A stretch of DNA of 64,000 bases, taken from the NCBI GenBank assembly GCA_029990205.1, contig JAPEKQ010000007.1, positions 4,564 to 68,563 of the forward strand, in the 5' to 3' direction. The notes under the pieces are model-generated. The model made no database searches, had not been told where the DNA came from, and was given only the letters and a program-made list of their open reading frames with translations. This DNA is from a bacterium (GTDB taxonomy: Bacteria > Joyebacterota > Joyebacteria > Joyebacterales > Joyebacteraceae). Shown here piece after piece: positions 17,829 to 28,224 of the stretch; position 1 is the stretch's first letter; every line of letters starts with the position of its first letter. Made by a program: the position numbers and the translations under genes.

Positions 17829-20800
17829 GTGCCGGGACGGAAGATAGTCGAACTCGCACAGGGGGCCGAGCCATTCGCCGGAATCAGCGCGCGCGTCGAG
17901 CGCGGTGACAACAGGCTCTGGATCGGCGGTCTCATTGGTTCGTCGAAGACGCTTCTGGCGGCGGTCCTCCGGAAGCGGCTTCCGCACACGTGGGTCATCA
18001 TCGCGCCGAACCTCTCCGACGCGGAACACATCCAGGACGACCTTCTCACGTATCTCCCCGACGACCAGATCCTCCTGTTCAGCGAATGGGAGACGCTCCC
18101 GTACGAGCGCCGTTCGCCGCTGACCTCGATCACCGAGTCACGCCTCGTCGCGCTCGACCGCCTGATGGCCGGCGAGTCGCTCATCATCGTGACCACACCG
18201 AAGGCGATCATGCAGCGGACGTTGCCGCGGCGACTCCTCAAGGACGTCACGATCCGCGTGGAGCGGGGCCAGCGACTCGAGCTTGAGACATTCACATCGA
18301 GCCTCGCCGACCTCGGCTATCGCCGCATCCGGATGGTCGAGGACTCCGGAGAGTTCAGCGTCCGCGGCGGCATCGTCGACATCCTCCCGTTCGGATACGA
18401 CGAACCGATCCGTGTCGAGCTCGCGGGCGACGAGGTCGAGTCGATCCGGCAATTCGAAGTCTACACGCAGAGGTCGACGGGCGAGTTGGACGAGGTCGTC
18501 ATCCTGCCGCGCCGGGAGGTGGTGCTCGCGGGCGAGGGGGCCGGAGAACTCGGGCAGCGGTTGAGCAAGGCGCATCGCGTCGATTCGAAGGACCGCGACC
18601 ATCTTCTCAATGGCCTCGAGACGGGATTCTACTTCGAAGGCGTCGAGCAGTATCTGCCGGCCGTCCATCCGGACGCCGAGACGCTCGTCGACTACCTTCC
18701 GGACACCGCGGGCCTCATCCTCGTGCGCGAGGACGAGGTCTGGGACCGCGCCGAGCTGATCTCGCTCGAGGCCGCCAAGATCTACAGCGCCTCCTCCGAG
18801 AACGTGCCGCTCTGCGAACCGGAGTCGCTGCTCCTGCCGTTCGACAGGATCATCGAGCGATTCGGAACGCGGCCGCTCATCGCCACGGGGCTCGTGCGGA
18901 GTCGCGCTCTCGAATCGCTCAAGCGGATCGACGCCGTTTCGAAGCGGCAGGAGTCGTTCGGTTCGAACCTCGAGAGCCTCCGCGCGCACATCGCGCTGCT
19001 GGCGCGCGACAACCGCGTCTGGATCATGTGTGACAACCGCGGCCAGGTCGCGCGGCTCGGCGAACTGCTGGGCGACGCCGTGACCGACGTCGCGCTCGAA
19101 GTGGGCAGTCTCGAGATGGGGTTCTCGGTGCCGGGCGCCGGTCTCGCCGTCTACACCGATCACGACATCTTCGACCGCTACCGTCGGAGACGGCGGCCGA
19201 AGTTCCGAGGCGGCGCTCCGATCTCGAGCTTCGAGGCGCTGACCGAGGGCGACTACGTCGTCCACGTCAATCACGGCATCGGGCAGTACGTGGGGATGGC
19301 GCGGGTCGAGGCCGACGACCGGCTCATCGACTGCATCATCGTCGAGTACGCGGACAGCGGGAAGCTCTACGTTCCCGCCGATGAGATCGACCGGCTCCAG
19401 AAGTACGTCGGCAAGGAGGAGCACAAGCCGAGGCTCAGCAAGCTCGGCGGGATCGCGTGGACGAAGACGAAGGCGCGCGCGAAGAAGGCGGTCGAAGAGC
19501 TGGCGCGCGACCTGCTGAACCTCTACGCGGCGCGGCGCGCTCAGCCCGGGATCGCGTTCCCATCCGACAATGTCTGGCAGCGAGAGCTCGAGGCGTCGTT
19601 CATCTACGAGGACACCGACGATCAGGTGCGCGCGACCGAGGAGATCAAGACCGACATGGAGGCTGCGAAGCCGATGGACCGCCTGATCTGTGGCGACGTC
19701 GGGTTCGGGAAGACAGAGGTTGCCATACGCGCGGCCTTCAAGGCCGTCATGGCGGGGAAGCAGGTGGCGGTGCTTGTGCCGACGACCATCCTGGCGCAGC
19801 AGCACATGACGACGTTCCACGACCGCTTCGCCGAGTATCCCGTCGAGGTCGACGTGCTCTCGCGCTTCCGCACGGCAAAGGAACAGAAGGAGATCGTCGA
19901 GCGGCTCGGACAGGGGAAGGTCGACGTCATCATCGGTACGCATCGTCTCATTTCGAAAGATGTGAAGTTCAAGGACCTCGGGCTTTTGATCATCGACGAG
20001 GAGCAGCAGTTCGGCGTTCTCCACAAGGAGACCATCCAGCAGATCAGGAAGACCGTCGATGTTCTGACGATGACGGCGACACCGATCCCGCGGACGCTCC
20101 ACATGGCGATCATGGGCGCGCGCGACATGTCGCTCATCGTCACTCCGCCGCGAGACCGGCTCCCGGTCCGCACAGAGATCGCGGCGTTCGATGACGATCT
20201 CATCGTCGAAGCCGTGATGCGCGAGATCGACCGCGGCGGGCAGGTCTACTTCGTGCACAACCGCGTCCAGACCATCGAGGCGATGGCGAGCTACCTCCGG
20301 CAGCTGCTTCCGGAGATCATCGTCGATGTCGGTCACGGTCAGATGCCGGAGCGGCAGCTCGAGACGGTCATGCTCCGATTCCTCGAGGGGAAGGTCGACG
20401 TCCTCGTCTGCAGCATGATCATCGAGTCCGGCCTCGACATCCCGAACGTCAACACGATCATCATCAACCGGGCCGACCGCTTCGGTCTCGCCCAGCTCTA
20501 CCAGCTGCGCGGTCGCGTCGGCCGGTCGAACCACCGGGCGTACGCATACCTGCTTATCCCGCGCGACAAGAGCCTCTCTGCGATCGCCCGGAAGCGGCTC
20601 GGCGCGATCCAGGAGTTCACCGACCTGAGCTCCGGGTACAAGCTGGCCATGCGCGACCTCGAGATACGCGGCGCCGGCAACATCCTCGGAGCGGAGCAGC
20701 ACGGACACATGATGGCGGTGGGGTTCAACCTGTACGCTCGCCTTCTCCGGGAGGCGGTCCGGCGGCAGAAGGGTGAGGCTGTGGTGGAGGAGCTGGAGAC

Positions 20801-21245
20801 GACAATACACATAAAGGTGGATGCATATATCCCCGACGGCTACATGCCGGACAACGACATGAAGATCGACGTCTACAAGCGCATCCGCGACGCCGGGACG
20901 GAGAAGGCGGTCGAGTCGCTCCGAAGCGAGCTCGACGACCGCTTCGGGCGCCCCCCTGAGGAGGTTGCCTCGCTACTGGATGTTCAGGCTCTACGGGTAG
21001 TTTGCCGGGACGCGGGGGTGCAAGAGATTCGACGTGAGGGAAGCTTCATTATTGCTCGTTTCGCTCCCGACCGCTCACCGAAACCCTCGCGCGTCAAGCA
21101 CGCGCTGGAGGCGACCGACATCGCGATGGAGTTCGACGCCACGGATGGGCTGGCGGTCCGTTTCGAGGGGGCGCGGGACCGCCGTGAGTCGATCCGGATC
21201 GGGAGAAAGGTATTGAAGGGGTTTGCGGAATCTGCTAGCGTTTGA
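17829..21245 (+). CDS. mfd: Transcription-repair coupling factor
   Basis: This 1138-residue protein has the usual length for Mfd and starts at GTG with GGAGG upstream. The N-terminal UvrB-homology region is followed by a CarD-like RNA-polymerase interaction domain (about 470-545, DYVVHVNHGIGQYVGM). The RecG-like translocase follows: Walker A GDVGFGKT at 622-629 and the DEEQ box at 723-726. The TRCF C-terminal domain lies around 1010-1110. Mfd removes stalled RNA polymerase and recruits UvrABC. The gene is 48 bases after the BatA gene. The parvulin genes that follow have their own candidate promoter region. Confidence 0.97.
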   Translation: MPGRKIVELAQGAEPFAGISARVERGDNRLWIGGLIGSSKTLLAAVLRKRLPHTWVIIAPNLSDAEHIQDDLLTYLPDDQILLFSEWETLPYERRSPLTSITESRLVALDRLMAGESLIIVTTPKAIMQRTLPRRLLKDVTIRVERGQRLELETFTSSLADLGYRRIRMVEDSGEFSVRGGIVDILPFGYDEPIRVELAGDEVESIRQFEVYTQRSTGELDEVVILPRREVVLAGEGAGELGQRLSKAHRVDSKDRDHLLNGLETGFYFEGVEQYLPAVHPDAETLVDYLPDTAGLILVREDEVWDRAELISLEAAKIYSASSENVPLCEPESLLLPFDRIIERFGTRPLIATGLVRSRALESLKRIDAVSKRQESFGSNLESLRAHIALLARDNRVWIMCDNRGQVARLGELLGDAVTDVALEVGSLEMGFSVPGAGLAVYTDHDIFDRYRRRRRPKFRGGAPISSFEALTEGDYVVHVNHGIGQYVGMARVEADDRLIDCIIVEYADSGKLYVPADEIDRLQKYVGKEEHKPRLSKLGGIAWTKTKARAKKAVEELARDLLNLYAARRAQPGIAFPSDNVWQRELEASFIYEDTDDQVRATEEIKTDMEAAKPMDRLICGDVGFGKTEVAIRAAFKAVMAGKQVAVLVPTTILAQQHMTTFHDRFAEYPVEVDVLSRFRTAKEQKEIVERLGQGKVDVIIGTHRLISKDVKFKDLGLLIIDEEQQFGVLHKETIQQIRKTVDVLTMTATPIPRTLHMAIMGARDMSLIVTPPRDRLPVRTEIAAFDDDLIVEAVMREIDRGGQVYFVHNRVQTIEAMASYLRQLLPEIIVDVGHGQMPERQLETVMLRFLEGKVDVLVCSMIIESGLDIPNVNTIIINRADRFGLAQLYQLRGRVGRSNHRAYAYLLIPRDKSLSAIARKRLGAIQEFTDLSSGYKLAMRDLEIRGAGNILGAEQHGHMMAVGFNLYARLLREAVRRQKGEAVVEELETTIHIKVDAYIPDGYMPDNDMKIDVYKRIRDAGTEKAVESLRSELDDRFGRPPEEVASLLDVQALRVVCRDAGVQEIRREGSFIIARFAPDRSPKPSRVKHALEATDIAMEFDATDGLAVRFEGARDRRESIRIGRKVLKGFAESASV

Positions 21246-21354
21246 GGCGGTGCCTGGGCCGAAGCGCGGGCGCTTTGTATATTGCTAACATGTGAACAGA
21301 CAGGAGAATAGCTACCCTGGCCGGGAGGCAGGGGGCCCCGAAAGGAGTGCTGCA

Positions 21355-23163
21355 ATGCGGAGAATTTTCGCCGGACTGGCTCTCATCTGCTTCATGGCGA
21401 TCGCGCTGGCCGGATGCGCTCAGCCCGATGAGAAGCCCATCGTTACGCTGACCGACCAGGACGGGGTCGCGGAGACGCGAACCGTCACCGTGGGATACGT
21501 CAACGACCGCCTCGAGCACATGCCGCCGTCGATGCTTCCCGGCGGCGAGGGTGACGAGGCCAAGCTCGCATTCCTCAACGAGATCGTCCGCAAGGAGCTG
21601 CTGGTCATCGCCGGGTACCGTCTGGGTATCAGCGAGGATCCGCGGATCGGCGACGCCCTCGAGCACTTCCGCGGGACGAAGGCCGAGAACATGCTCCGCG
21701 ATGAGGTCATCGTGGAGCCGAGCCAGGTGACGCCCGAGGAGGTCGAGGAGTACTACTCATACCGTGACGCGGTATTTCAGATGCGCGAGATCACACTCCC
21801 CGATGAGGAGAGCGCCGACGAGGCGTACCGGCGTGTGACCGAGGGCGGCGAGGACTTCGCCGCGGTCGCCATGGAGATGTCGACCGCCGGGTCCGCGACG
21901 GACGGCGGACGCCGCTCGATGCAGTCGTGGACCGACCTGCACCCGCTGATGCGCGATGCGGTCCGCCTGACCGACTCGGGCGACATCGTCGGTCCGCTCG
22001 ATATCTCCGGGACGTTCTACGTTCTCGAGATCACCTCGAAGAAGAGCCCGGCCGAGCGGATGCCCCTTGAGGGACAGCACCTCGCCGGTATCACCACTGA
22101 ATGCCGCGCATTCAAGCGTGACCTTCTCGAGCACAGCGTCATCGCCGGGTGGATGGAGGAGGCGGACATCACCTTCGACCCGGACGGAATGGACCTCGCC
22201 GGCACGAGGATCGACGAGAGAGTCGCGGAGCTCATTCCGCCGTACGACGGTGAAATGACCTCTGAGATAGCTATCCAGCGGGCCAAGACCCACATCGTTC
22301 CTCAGTTCAGCGAGGAAGAGGCCGCGATGGACTTCGTCACCTACAATATCGGTGGCGAGGCGACCACGTGGACGCTCGGCGACTACGCGCAGATCCTGAC
22401 CGATTCCCCGGGTATCGAGACCCCGAAGCAGGGTTCAGCGCTCTACATCACGGACTCGGTCCAGAAGCGCGTGTTCGCGATGATCAAGGAGTACGAGATC
22501 GAGAAGCGCGGCTACCACACGAGCCGTGAGATGGAAGACTACCTTGCCGCGCGTCACGAAGAGGCGATCGTCGACCTGACATACGACGCCGAGATCCAGC
22601 AGAAGATGGTCGAGCCGAGCGGGCAGGAGGTCCGCGAGTTCTTCCGCGCGAATCGCGACCGGTTCGTGCGCGCGCCGCGCGCCACCGTGCGTCAGCTGAT
22701 CGTCGGTGACGAGGCGCAGGCCAACCTGATCCGCCAGCAGATCATCGAGGGCGAGGCGGACTTCATCGATATGATCCGCACGCACTCGATCGACAGCTGG
22801 AGCCAGAGCCGCGACGGCATCATCGAGAACGTCATGCAGGGTGAAGGCCGGCTGTCGTATCTGCAGGAGCCGGCATTCGCGCTCCCGATCGGTGAGCTCA
22901 GCGAGCCGGTCCGCGCACCGGGCGGCTACGCGCTCGTCACCGTGCTCGAGAGGTTCGAAGAGGAGCAGCTGACCTTCGATGAGGTCGGCGCGAACGTGGT
23001 GGAGCATCTGACGGCCGAGCGCCGCGAGGCGCGGCTTGTCGAGTTCCTCGATGAGATCAGGGCGAGCGTGGACGTGACCATCCACGAGGAGAACCTCGGG
23101 CTGATCACCGACCCCGCCGACGTTGGAGAGCTGCAGCAGATGCGGATGGAGTCGGAGCGGTAG
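21355..23163 (+). CDS. Lipoprotein of the parvulin (PpiC) peptidyl-prolyl isomerase class
   Basis: The protein is 602 residues. GAAAGGAG precedes the start. The lipobox IALAGC places lipidation at Cys21. Two parvulin-like blocks are visible: one around 140-225 (REITLPDEESADEAYRRV, then DLHPLMRDAV) and one around 440-560 (RATVRQLIVGDEAQANLI, then PAFALPIGELSEPV). Both are weak matches, lacking the tidy GGDLGW motif of the next two proteins. It is likely a membrane-anchored periplasmic foldase. It opens a run of three folding-factor genes followed by rqcP-like and pdxA, with short gaps suggesting one transcript. Confidence 0.8.
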   Translation: MRRIFAGLALICFMAIALAGCAQPDEKPIVTLTDQDGVAETRTVTVGYVNDRLEHMPPSMLPGGEGDEAKLAFLNEIVRKELLVIAGYRLGISEDPRIGDALEHFRGTKAENMLRDEVIVEPSQVTPEEVEEYYSYRDAVFQMREITLPDEESADEAYRRVTEGGEDFAAVAMEMSTAGSATDGGRRSMQSWTDLHPLMRDAVRLTDSGDIVGPLDISGTFYVLEITSKKSPAERMPLEGQHLAGITTECRAFKRDLLEHSVIAGWMEEADITFDPDGMDLAGTRIDERVAELIPPYDGEMTSEIAIQRAKTHIVPQFSEEEAAMDFVTYNIGGEATTWTLGDYAQILTDSPGIETPKQGSALYITDSVQKRVFAMIKEYEIEKRGYHTSREMEDYLAARHEEAIVDLTYDAEIQQKMVEPSGQEVREFFRANRDRFVRAPRATVRQLIVGDEAQANLIRQQIIEGEADFIDMIRTHSIDSWSQSRDGIIENVMQGEGRLSYLQEPAFALPIGELSEPVRAPGGYALVTVLERFEEEQLTFDEVGANVVEHLTAERREARLVEFLDEIRASVDVTIHEENLGLITDPADVGELQQMRMESER

Positions 23164-23276
23164 CGCTCGCACGAACGACTGATGACGACGGAACATGACG
23201 GCCGCGCCCGCCTGCGGGAAACCGCTCGGGGGCGGCCGTCTGCTGATTGGCGCTCCGGCGCCGCCATGGAGGGAAC

Positions 23277-24182
23277 GTGAAGGCACTGGTCGTGGTCGCC
23301 ACCGTCCTTGCCGCCGTGTTCGTCGGGCTCGTCGGGTGCGGCGGGGGAAGTGACGGAAGCACGGTTGCGCGCGTCGGAAGTTCGCAGCTCTCCGTCGCCG
23401 ACTTCTACGCGTCGATCCCCGAACAGCACCTCGCCGTGATGACGCTCGAGGACCAGCAGGAGGCCATCAACAACTGGGTGAAGACCGAGCTCTTCTATCA
23501 GGAAGGCCGGCGGCTTGGGTACGGGAGCGGCGACGACATCGAACGGCGCGTTCTGGAGATCGAGCGTGAGCTCGTGGCCGAAGCGTGCATCCGGCACCGC
23601 CTTGACGAGATCGCGGCGGTGACCGAGGAGGATGCGCAGGCGTACTTCGAGGATCATCGGAACGAGTATGCGATCCAGGTCCGGTTGGCGCACATCCTTG
23701 TTCGCAACCCCGAGGAGGCCGCGCGCGCGCTGGCGCAGCTCGAGACCGGGAGTCCCTTCGAGTCCGTGGCACAGAGCTATTCCATCGACCAGACCGCCTC
23801 TCTCGGCGGTGATCTCGGCTATGTGCGACGCGGCGAGATGATCCACGAACTCGAGGAGGCCGCGTTCGCATTGAAGGTCGGCGAGGTGAGCACCGTCATA
23901 GCGAGCGGCTACGGATACCACATCATCAAGGTGCTCGACCGCCACCCTGGCGCCGGGCAGCCGTCGTTCGAATCGAAGAGCGCGGCGGTGATGAACTTCC
24001 TGACGTCCAAGCAGCGTCGCGAGGCGTTCGACAGCTGGCTCGTCGAACTCGAGGATCGCGCCGTCGTCGTCATCGACACGGCGGCGCTCAGACAGGCTTC
24101 GAGAGAACGCGTCGACGAGGACACCGGTGTCTCCGAAGGAGATGCCGCGGAAGGTGACACGACGGAGTTCATCGCTCCGTAA
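23277..24182 (+). CDS. Parvulin-type peptidyl-prolyl isomerase lipoprotein
   Basis: The protein is 301 residues. It starts at GTG with GGAGGGAAC upstream. The lipobox GLVGC gives lipidated Cys21. A SurA/PrsA-like N-terminal helical region (about 30-130) precedes one rotamase domain (about 137-235) with [19 protein letters not shown] and [11 protein letters not shown], the canonical parvulin motifs. It is predicted to act on proteins leaving the Sec translocon. A SurA-like gene follows 13 bases downstream. Confidence 0.88.
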   Translation: MKALVVVATVLAAVFVGLVGCGGGSDGSTVARVGSSQLSVADFYASIPEQHLAVMTLEDQQEAINNWVKTELFYQEGRRLGYGSGDDIERRVLEIERELVAEACIRHRLDEIAAVTEEDAQAYFEDHRNEYAIQVRLAHILVRNPEEAARALAQLETGSPFESVAQSYSIDQTASLGGDLGYVRRGEMIHELEEAAFALKVGEVSTVIASGYGYHIIKVLDRHPGAGQPSFESKSAAVMNFLTSKQRREAFDSWLVELEDRAVVVIDTAALRQASRERVDEDTGVSEGDAAEGDTTEFIAP

Positions 24183-24195
24183 TGAGGAGAACACC

Positions 24196-25608
24196 ATGAA
24201 GAGATTGACCGCACGGTACGCGCTCGCGTTGTCGATCGCGCTCCTGCTGATGGCGGCGCCCGCGCTTGCCCAGACCGATGAGTTCGATCCTGATGACGCC
24301 GGCCTCGACGCGGCCCCGCGGATCTCCGAGCAGCCGCAGCCCGAGCCCGAGCCCGAGTCGCTGACCGAGCGACAGAAGGTCGATGGGATCGCGGCCATCG
24401 TCGGTGACGAGATCATCCTCGAAAGCGACATCGACGAAGAGCTCTACCTGTTCAATATGCGCACCGGCGGCCAGGCGCTCACCGAGGGCAATGTGCTCGA
24501 GTACCGGACGAGCGTTGTCCATGAGATGATCGACGAGATGCTGCTTGTGGCCAAGGCGAACCGCGACAGCATCCTTCTCTCGCCGGGCGCTCTTGATGAG
24601 GAACTCGACCGCCGCGTGGCCGAACTCGAGGAGCGGCACGGCTCGCCCGAGGCTCTTGACGCCGCGCTCGATTCCGAGGGGATCACGCGTCAGGAACTCA
24701 GAGAGATCTATCGCGACGACATCGAGAAGCGTCTGCTCGCAGAGCAGGTGATCCGCCGGGAGGTGCACGGCAGGATCGATGTCACGTGGCGCGATGTCGA
24801 TGAGTACTACGAAGAGAACGGCGCCGACGTCGGAGTCGTGCCCGAGGCGTTCCACGTCGCCGGCATCGTGTCGGCCCCCAAGGTGAGTGAGGATCTCAAG
24901 CGGGCCGCATACGACCGGTTGGACGCGGCCAGGGCTGAACTCGACGCCGGATCATCGTTCGAAGACGTCGCGGCGCAATACTCTGACGACGCGTCGGCGG
25001 CGCGCGGGGGCGACCTTGGCTGGTTCGGCCGCGGGATGATGGTGCCGGAGTTCGAGGAGGCCGTGTTCGCGCTCGCAGTGGGCGAGATCAGCGGTGTTGT
25101 TCCCAGCCGGTTCGGCTTCCACATCATCAGACTCGATGAGCGGAACGAAGAGCAGGTGCGCGCCCGACACATCCTCGCGCGGGTAACACCCGGTCCGGAT
25201 GATGTTCTCCGCGCGCGAGCGCGGGCGGACAGCCTCCGGACGATGATCGTCGACGGCGCCGATTTCTCGGCGGTCGCCGGCGGCTACTCCGACGACGAGG
25301 CGTCCAGCGCGCGAGGCGGCGACCTCGGCTGGTTCGCCCCCGGCGATCTCGATGCGGAGTTCGAGACGGCGCTGCGGGCGCTCGAGGTCGGTGGCGTCAC
25401 CGAGATCCTCGAAGGCGACGGCGGTTACTACATCCTCAAGCTGGTCGAGTACGAGGAGCCGAGGACGGCTGAACTCGACGAGATCCGCGACCAGCTCAAG
25501 GAGTACATCTTCGGGCTGAGAGCCGAGGAGCGGTTCCAGGAGCTGATGGAGGAACTCCGACAGGAGATCTTCATCGACGTTCGGACCGAGCTTCTCGAAG
25601 CGTCGTAG
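24196..25608 (+). CDS. SurA-like periplasmic chaperone with two parvulin domains
   Basis: The protein is 470 residues with a signal peptide cleaved near PALA|QTDEF (residue 25). The SurA N-terminal signature [18 protein letters not shown] (about 62-80) is followed by the chaperone helices. Two rotamase domains follow, at about 217-312 ([12 protein letters not shown]) and about 320-425 ([21 protein letters not shown]). This matches E. coli SurA in order and length. SurA escorts outer-membrane beta-barrel proteins. In E. coli surA is followed by pdxA; here only the small rqcP-like gene intervenes. Confidence 0.92.
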   Translation: MKRLTARYALALSIALLLMAAPALAQTDEFDPDDAGLDAAPRISEQPQPEPEPESLTERQKVDGIAAIVGDEIILESDIDEELYLFNMRTGGQALTEGNVLEYRTSVVHEMIDEMLLVAKANRDSILLSPGALDEELDRRVAELEERHGSPEALDAALDSEGITRQELREIYRDDIEKRLLAEQVIRREVHGRIDVTWRDVDEYYEENGADVGVVPEAFHVAGIVSAPKVSEDLKRAAYDRLDAARAELDAGSSFEDVAAQYSDDASAARGGDLGWFGRGMMVPEFEEAVFALAVGEISGVVPSRFGFHIIRLDERNEEQVRARHILARVTPGPDDVLRARARADSLRTMIVDGADFSAVAGGYSDDEASSARGGDLGWFAPGDLDAEFETALRALEVGGVTEILEGDGGYYILKLVEYEEPRTAELDEIRDQLKEYIFGLRAEERFQELMEELRQEIFIDVRTELLEAS

Positions 25609-25626
25609 CCCCGTGCGGAACGCATC

Positions 25627-25893
25627 ATGAGACTCGACCTGTTCCTGAAGCTGTCACGGCTCATCAAGCAGCGGACCATGGCGAAGCAGGCCTGCGACGG
25701 CGGCCGCGTCTCGCTCCTGGGCCGGAAGGCCCGCGCCGGAGGCGAGGTGCACGTCGGAGACGAGATCATCCTCAATCTCCGTGACCGTTTCATTCGCGTC
25801 CGTGTCCTCGAGGTTCCGACGGGCAACGTCAGCAAGGCCCGCGCCCGGACGCTCTACGAGGTGTTGGAGGAGAGAGATGTCAACCCGTTCTGA
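25627..25893 (+). CDS. S4-domain RNA-binding protein, RqcP (YabO)-like
   Basis: This 88-residue protein is almost entirely one S4 domain: MRLDLFLKLSRLIKQRT, then AKQACDGGRVSL, then VHVGDEIIL. The sequence and length fit RqcP/YabO, which binds the stalled 50S-peptidyl-tRNA complex during C-terminal alanine tailing, rather than the longer Hsp15. No rqcH gene is present in the window. Its last 17 bases overlap the start of pdxA, suggesting translational coupling. Confidence 0.85.
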   Translation: MRLDLFLKLSRLIKQRTMAKQACDGGRVSLLGRKARAGGEVHVGDEIILNLRDRFIRVRVLEVPTGNVSKARARTLYEVLEERDVNPF

Positions 25894-26908
25894 CAGCGGC
25901 CGCAGCCATGATCTCAGACCGCGCATCGCGTTGACGATGGGCGACCCGGCGGGCGTCGGCCCGGAGGTCGTCCTTAAGGCCGGCGCGATCCGGAAACTCA
26001 GAGAGCGATGCGACCTTGTCGCCGTGACGGCGCCCGGCGTGCTCGAAGAGTGGAGCGAACGGCTGGGGATACCGCTCGAGATCGAGTGCTTCGACGTCGG
26101 CGAGAGCATCGGGAAGATCACTCCCGGAAAGCCGTCGGTCGAGGGCGCGAAGGCTTCGCTCGACGTCATCAGGACGTCGGCGGAGATGTGTCTCGAGGGG
26201 AGCTTCGATGCGATGGTGACCGCGCCGGTGTCGAAGTCGGCGATCATGGCCACTGGTGAGGAGTTCCCGGGTCACACCGAGTTTCTGGCGAGAACGAGCG
26301 GGACCGGCAAGTATCTCATGATGTTCGTCGCGGGCGAGAAGCGCGTGGCGCTCGTCACGACGCACCTGTCGCTTACCGACGTCCCGCGCGCTATCACACG
26401 AGACCGCGTACTCGAGAAGCTCGTCATCCTCGATGCGGGTCTCGAGCTCTGGTTCGGAGTCAAGCGGCCGCGGATCGCGGTGACCGGCCTCAACCCGCAC
26501 GCGGGGGAGGGCGGCATGTTCGGCGCCGAGGAGGCCGACGAGATCATCCCGGCCATCCGCGCGGCGCGCGATCGCGGGATGGCGGTCGAGGGGCCGTTCC
26601 CCGCCGACACCATCTTCACGGGACTCGGCGGCGGCGAGGGCCCGGGGAGCGGATTCGACGCCGTTCTGGCGATGTACCACGACCAGGGCACCATCCCCAT
26701 CAAGATCCTCGGATTCTCCGACGGCGTGAACATCACGCTCGGGCTCCCGATCGTGAGGACGTCGGTCGATCACGGGACGGCGTTCGATCTCGCGGGGCAG
26801 GGGCTGGCCGACGCCGGGAGCATGATCTCGGCCGTCACGCTCGCCCGCGATATAGCCCAGCGCCTGCGCCGGCTCGCCAATGCGGAACGCGAGATGGACG
26901 GCCAGTAA
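25877..26908 (+). CDS. pdxA: 4-hydroxythreonine-4-phosphate dehydrogenase
   Basis: This 343-residue enzyme oxidises 4-phosphohydroxythreonine in the DXP-dependent pyridoxal phosphate pathway. The N-terminal signature is ALTMGDPAGVGPE. The divalent-metal histidines expected of PdxA are at about His163 (TTHLSL), His208 (NPHAGEGG) and His268 (MYHDQG). The start at 25877 follows GGAGGAGAG and lies inside the end of the S4 gene. The partner gene pdxJ is in the same window at 38579, but not adjacent. Confidence 0.96.
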   Translation: MSTRSDSGRSHDLRPRIALTMGDPAGVGPEVVLKAGAIRKLRERCDLVAVTAPGVLEEWSERLGIPLEIECFDVGESIGKITPGKPSVEGAKASLDVIRTSAEMCLEGSFDAMVTAPVSKSAIMATGEEFPGHTEFLARTSGTGKYLMMFVAGEKRVALVTTHLSLTDVPRAITRDRVLEKLVILDAGLELWFGVKRPRIAVTGLNPHAGEGGMFGAEEADEIIPAIRAARDRGMAVEGPFPADTIFTGLGGGEGPGSGFDAVLAMYHDQGTIPIKILGFSDGVNITLGLPIVRTSVDHGTAFDLAGQGLADAGSMISAVTLARDIAQRLRRLANAEREMDGQ

Positions 26909-26955
26909 CCGGGTGTCGGCGCCTTCCACCAGGCCCGCCGGCGGGCCGAATCGGC

Positions 26956-26984
26956 TTGATTCCCCCCATGGCGGACGATAGAAT
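26956..26984 (+). promoter_or_regulatory. Candidate promoter of the holB-ricT-metG operon
   Basis: TTGATT (26956-26961), a 17-base spacer and TAGAAT (26979-26984) sit 64 bases before the holB start. Confidence 0.65.
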
Positions 26985-27048
26985 GATAAGCTAAGTCAGG
27001 ATGCGAAGTTCCGCCGATTTTCGGCAGGGCTGTTCGCCGGGAGCGTCG

Positions 27049-28224
27049 ATGGGGCTCGAGAGGATCAAGGGGCAGGACTCCGCGGTCAGTCTTCTCACGT
27101 CGGCATACGCCTCCGGCAGGCTGTCGCACGCCTATCTCTTTCACGGCCCGGACGGGGTCGGGAAGGAGGCGGTCGCGCTCGAGTTCGCGCGGGCGCTCCA
27201 TTGCGAGACGGACGGGCTCGAAAGCTGCGGTTCGTGCAGCGCGTGCCGGATGGCGGACGGTCTGAGCCACCCGGACACGCATCTGATCTTCCCCGTCCCG
27301 ACGACGATCAAACCCGCGGAGCTTGCCGAACTCAAGGCCTCCGGCCTGAAGGCAGGATTCCGCGATCAGGACTTCGGCCGCAAGACGGCCGTCATCTCTG
27401 TCGACACGGTGCTCTCCGAGGTTGTGGTCAAGGCGAACAAGCGGCCCTACATCGGTCCGTGGAAGGTGTTCATCATCGCCGACGCCGACCGGATGACGAC
27501 GGAGGCGGCGAACACGCTCCTTAAGACGCTCGAGGAGCCGCCGGAGCAGACCGTCATCGTGTTGACGACGTCGCGGCCGACCGCGCTGCCGGCGACCGTC
27601 ATCTCGCGCTGTCAGCGTGTCGCGTTCGGGAGGCTCTCCCGGAAGGATGTGGAGGCCGTGCTTCTGGCCGACCCGCGTCTGGGGTTCGAGCCCAAGGAGG
27701 CGAAGGCGGCCGCGGCGATGGCGCAGGGATGTCCCGGTGTCGCCGTCCGCTCCGGCAGGGCCGGACTCGCGGGCGAACTGCGAAGCGTTGCGCTCATCAT
27801 GGGTGGCTCGCGACTGACCAACGCGTCGTCGCTCCTGGATGAGGCGAACAGATTGGCGTACCGCCTCGGGCGGGACGAGCAGCAGAAGTTTCTCAATCTG
27901 ATGCTCCTGTGGCTGCGCGATGTGCTGCAGCTTTCGCAGCTGCGGGGGAGTGGTGGGAGCAGCGCCGGGACCGGCGGCGGGAACGCGTCGGGAACCGGGG
28001 AACCTGAGATCCTTTACGCCGGCCACCGCGCGGAGATCGAGCGGATGGCCGATTCGATGAACGTCGACGACCTCGAACAGCTCATTCACAAGGTCGACGA
28101 CGCCCGGCGGGCCATCGAGCGATACTCGAACCCGTCGATCGTCTTCACCTCGGTGCTTCTCGACCTGGCGGTCGTGAGGAAGCGGGCGTCGACAAGGAGA
28201 GGTGCGGCTCATGGAGTCCGGTAG
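27049..28224 (+). CDS. holB: DNA polymerase III delta-prime subunit
   Basis: The protein is 391 residues. It is the clamp-loader delta-prime subunit, with a P-loop-like GPDGVGKE (33-40) in which Glu replaces the usual Ser/Thr; delta-prime does not need to hydrolyse ATP. A zinc module is visible as Cys52, Cys60, Cys63 and Cys66. The SRC motif is present (VISRCQRVAF). The start at 27049 has GGGAGCGTCG upstream; an ATG at 27001 would add 16 unconserved residues. RicT follows with a 14-base overlap, as holB and ricT (yaaT) neighbour each other in Bacillus. Confidence 0.92.
   Translation: MGLERIKGQDSAVSLLTSAYASGRLSHAYLFHGPDGVGKEAVALEFARALHCETDGLESCGSCSACRMADGLSHPDTHLIFPVPTTIKPAELAELKASGLKAGFRDQDFGRKTAVISVDTVLSEVVVKANKRPYIGPWKVFIIADADRMTTEAANTLLKTLEEPPEQTVIVLTTSRPTALPATVISRCQRVAFGRLSRKDVEAVLLADPRLGFEPKEAKAAAAMAQGCPGVAVRSGRAGLAGELRSVALIMGGSRLTNASSLLDEANRLAYRLGRDEQQKFLNLMLLWLRDVLQLSQLRGSGGSSAGTGGGNASGTGEPEILYAGHRAEIERMADSMNVDDLEQLIHKVDDARRAIERYSNPSIVFTSVLLDLAVVRKRASTRRGAAHGVR

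Noticed and set aside
18138-20810. 890-codon minus-strand frame opposite mfd
   Set aside because: Antisense shadow of the mfd coding sequence. Its translation is Arg/Asp/Leu-biased without domains.
23197-23240. Inverted repeat GACGGCCGC/GCGGCCGTC as a terminator between parvulin genes
   Set aside because: The loop is about 26 bases and no U tract follows. The genes appear to be one operon, so termination there is unlikely.
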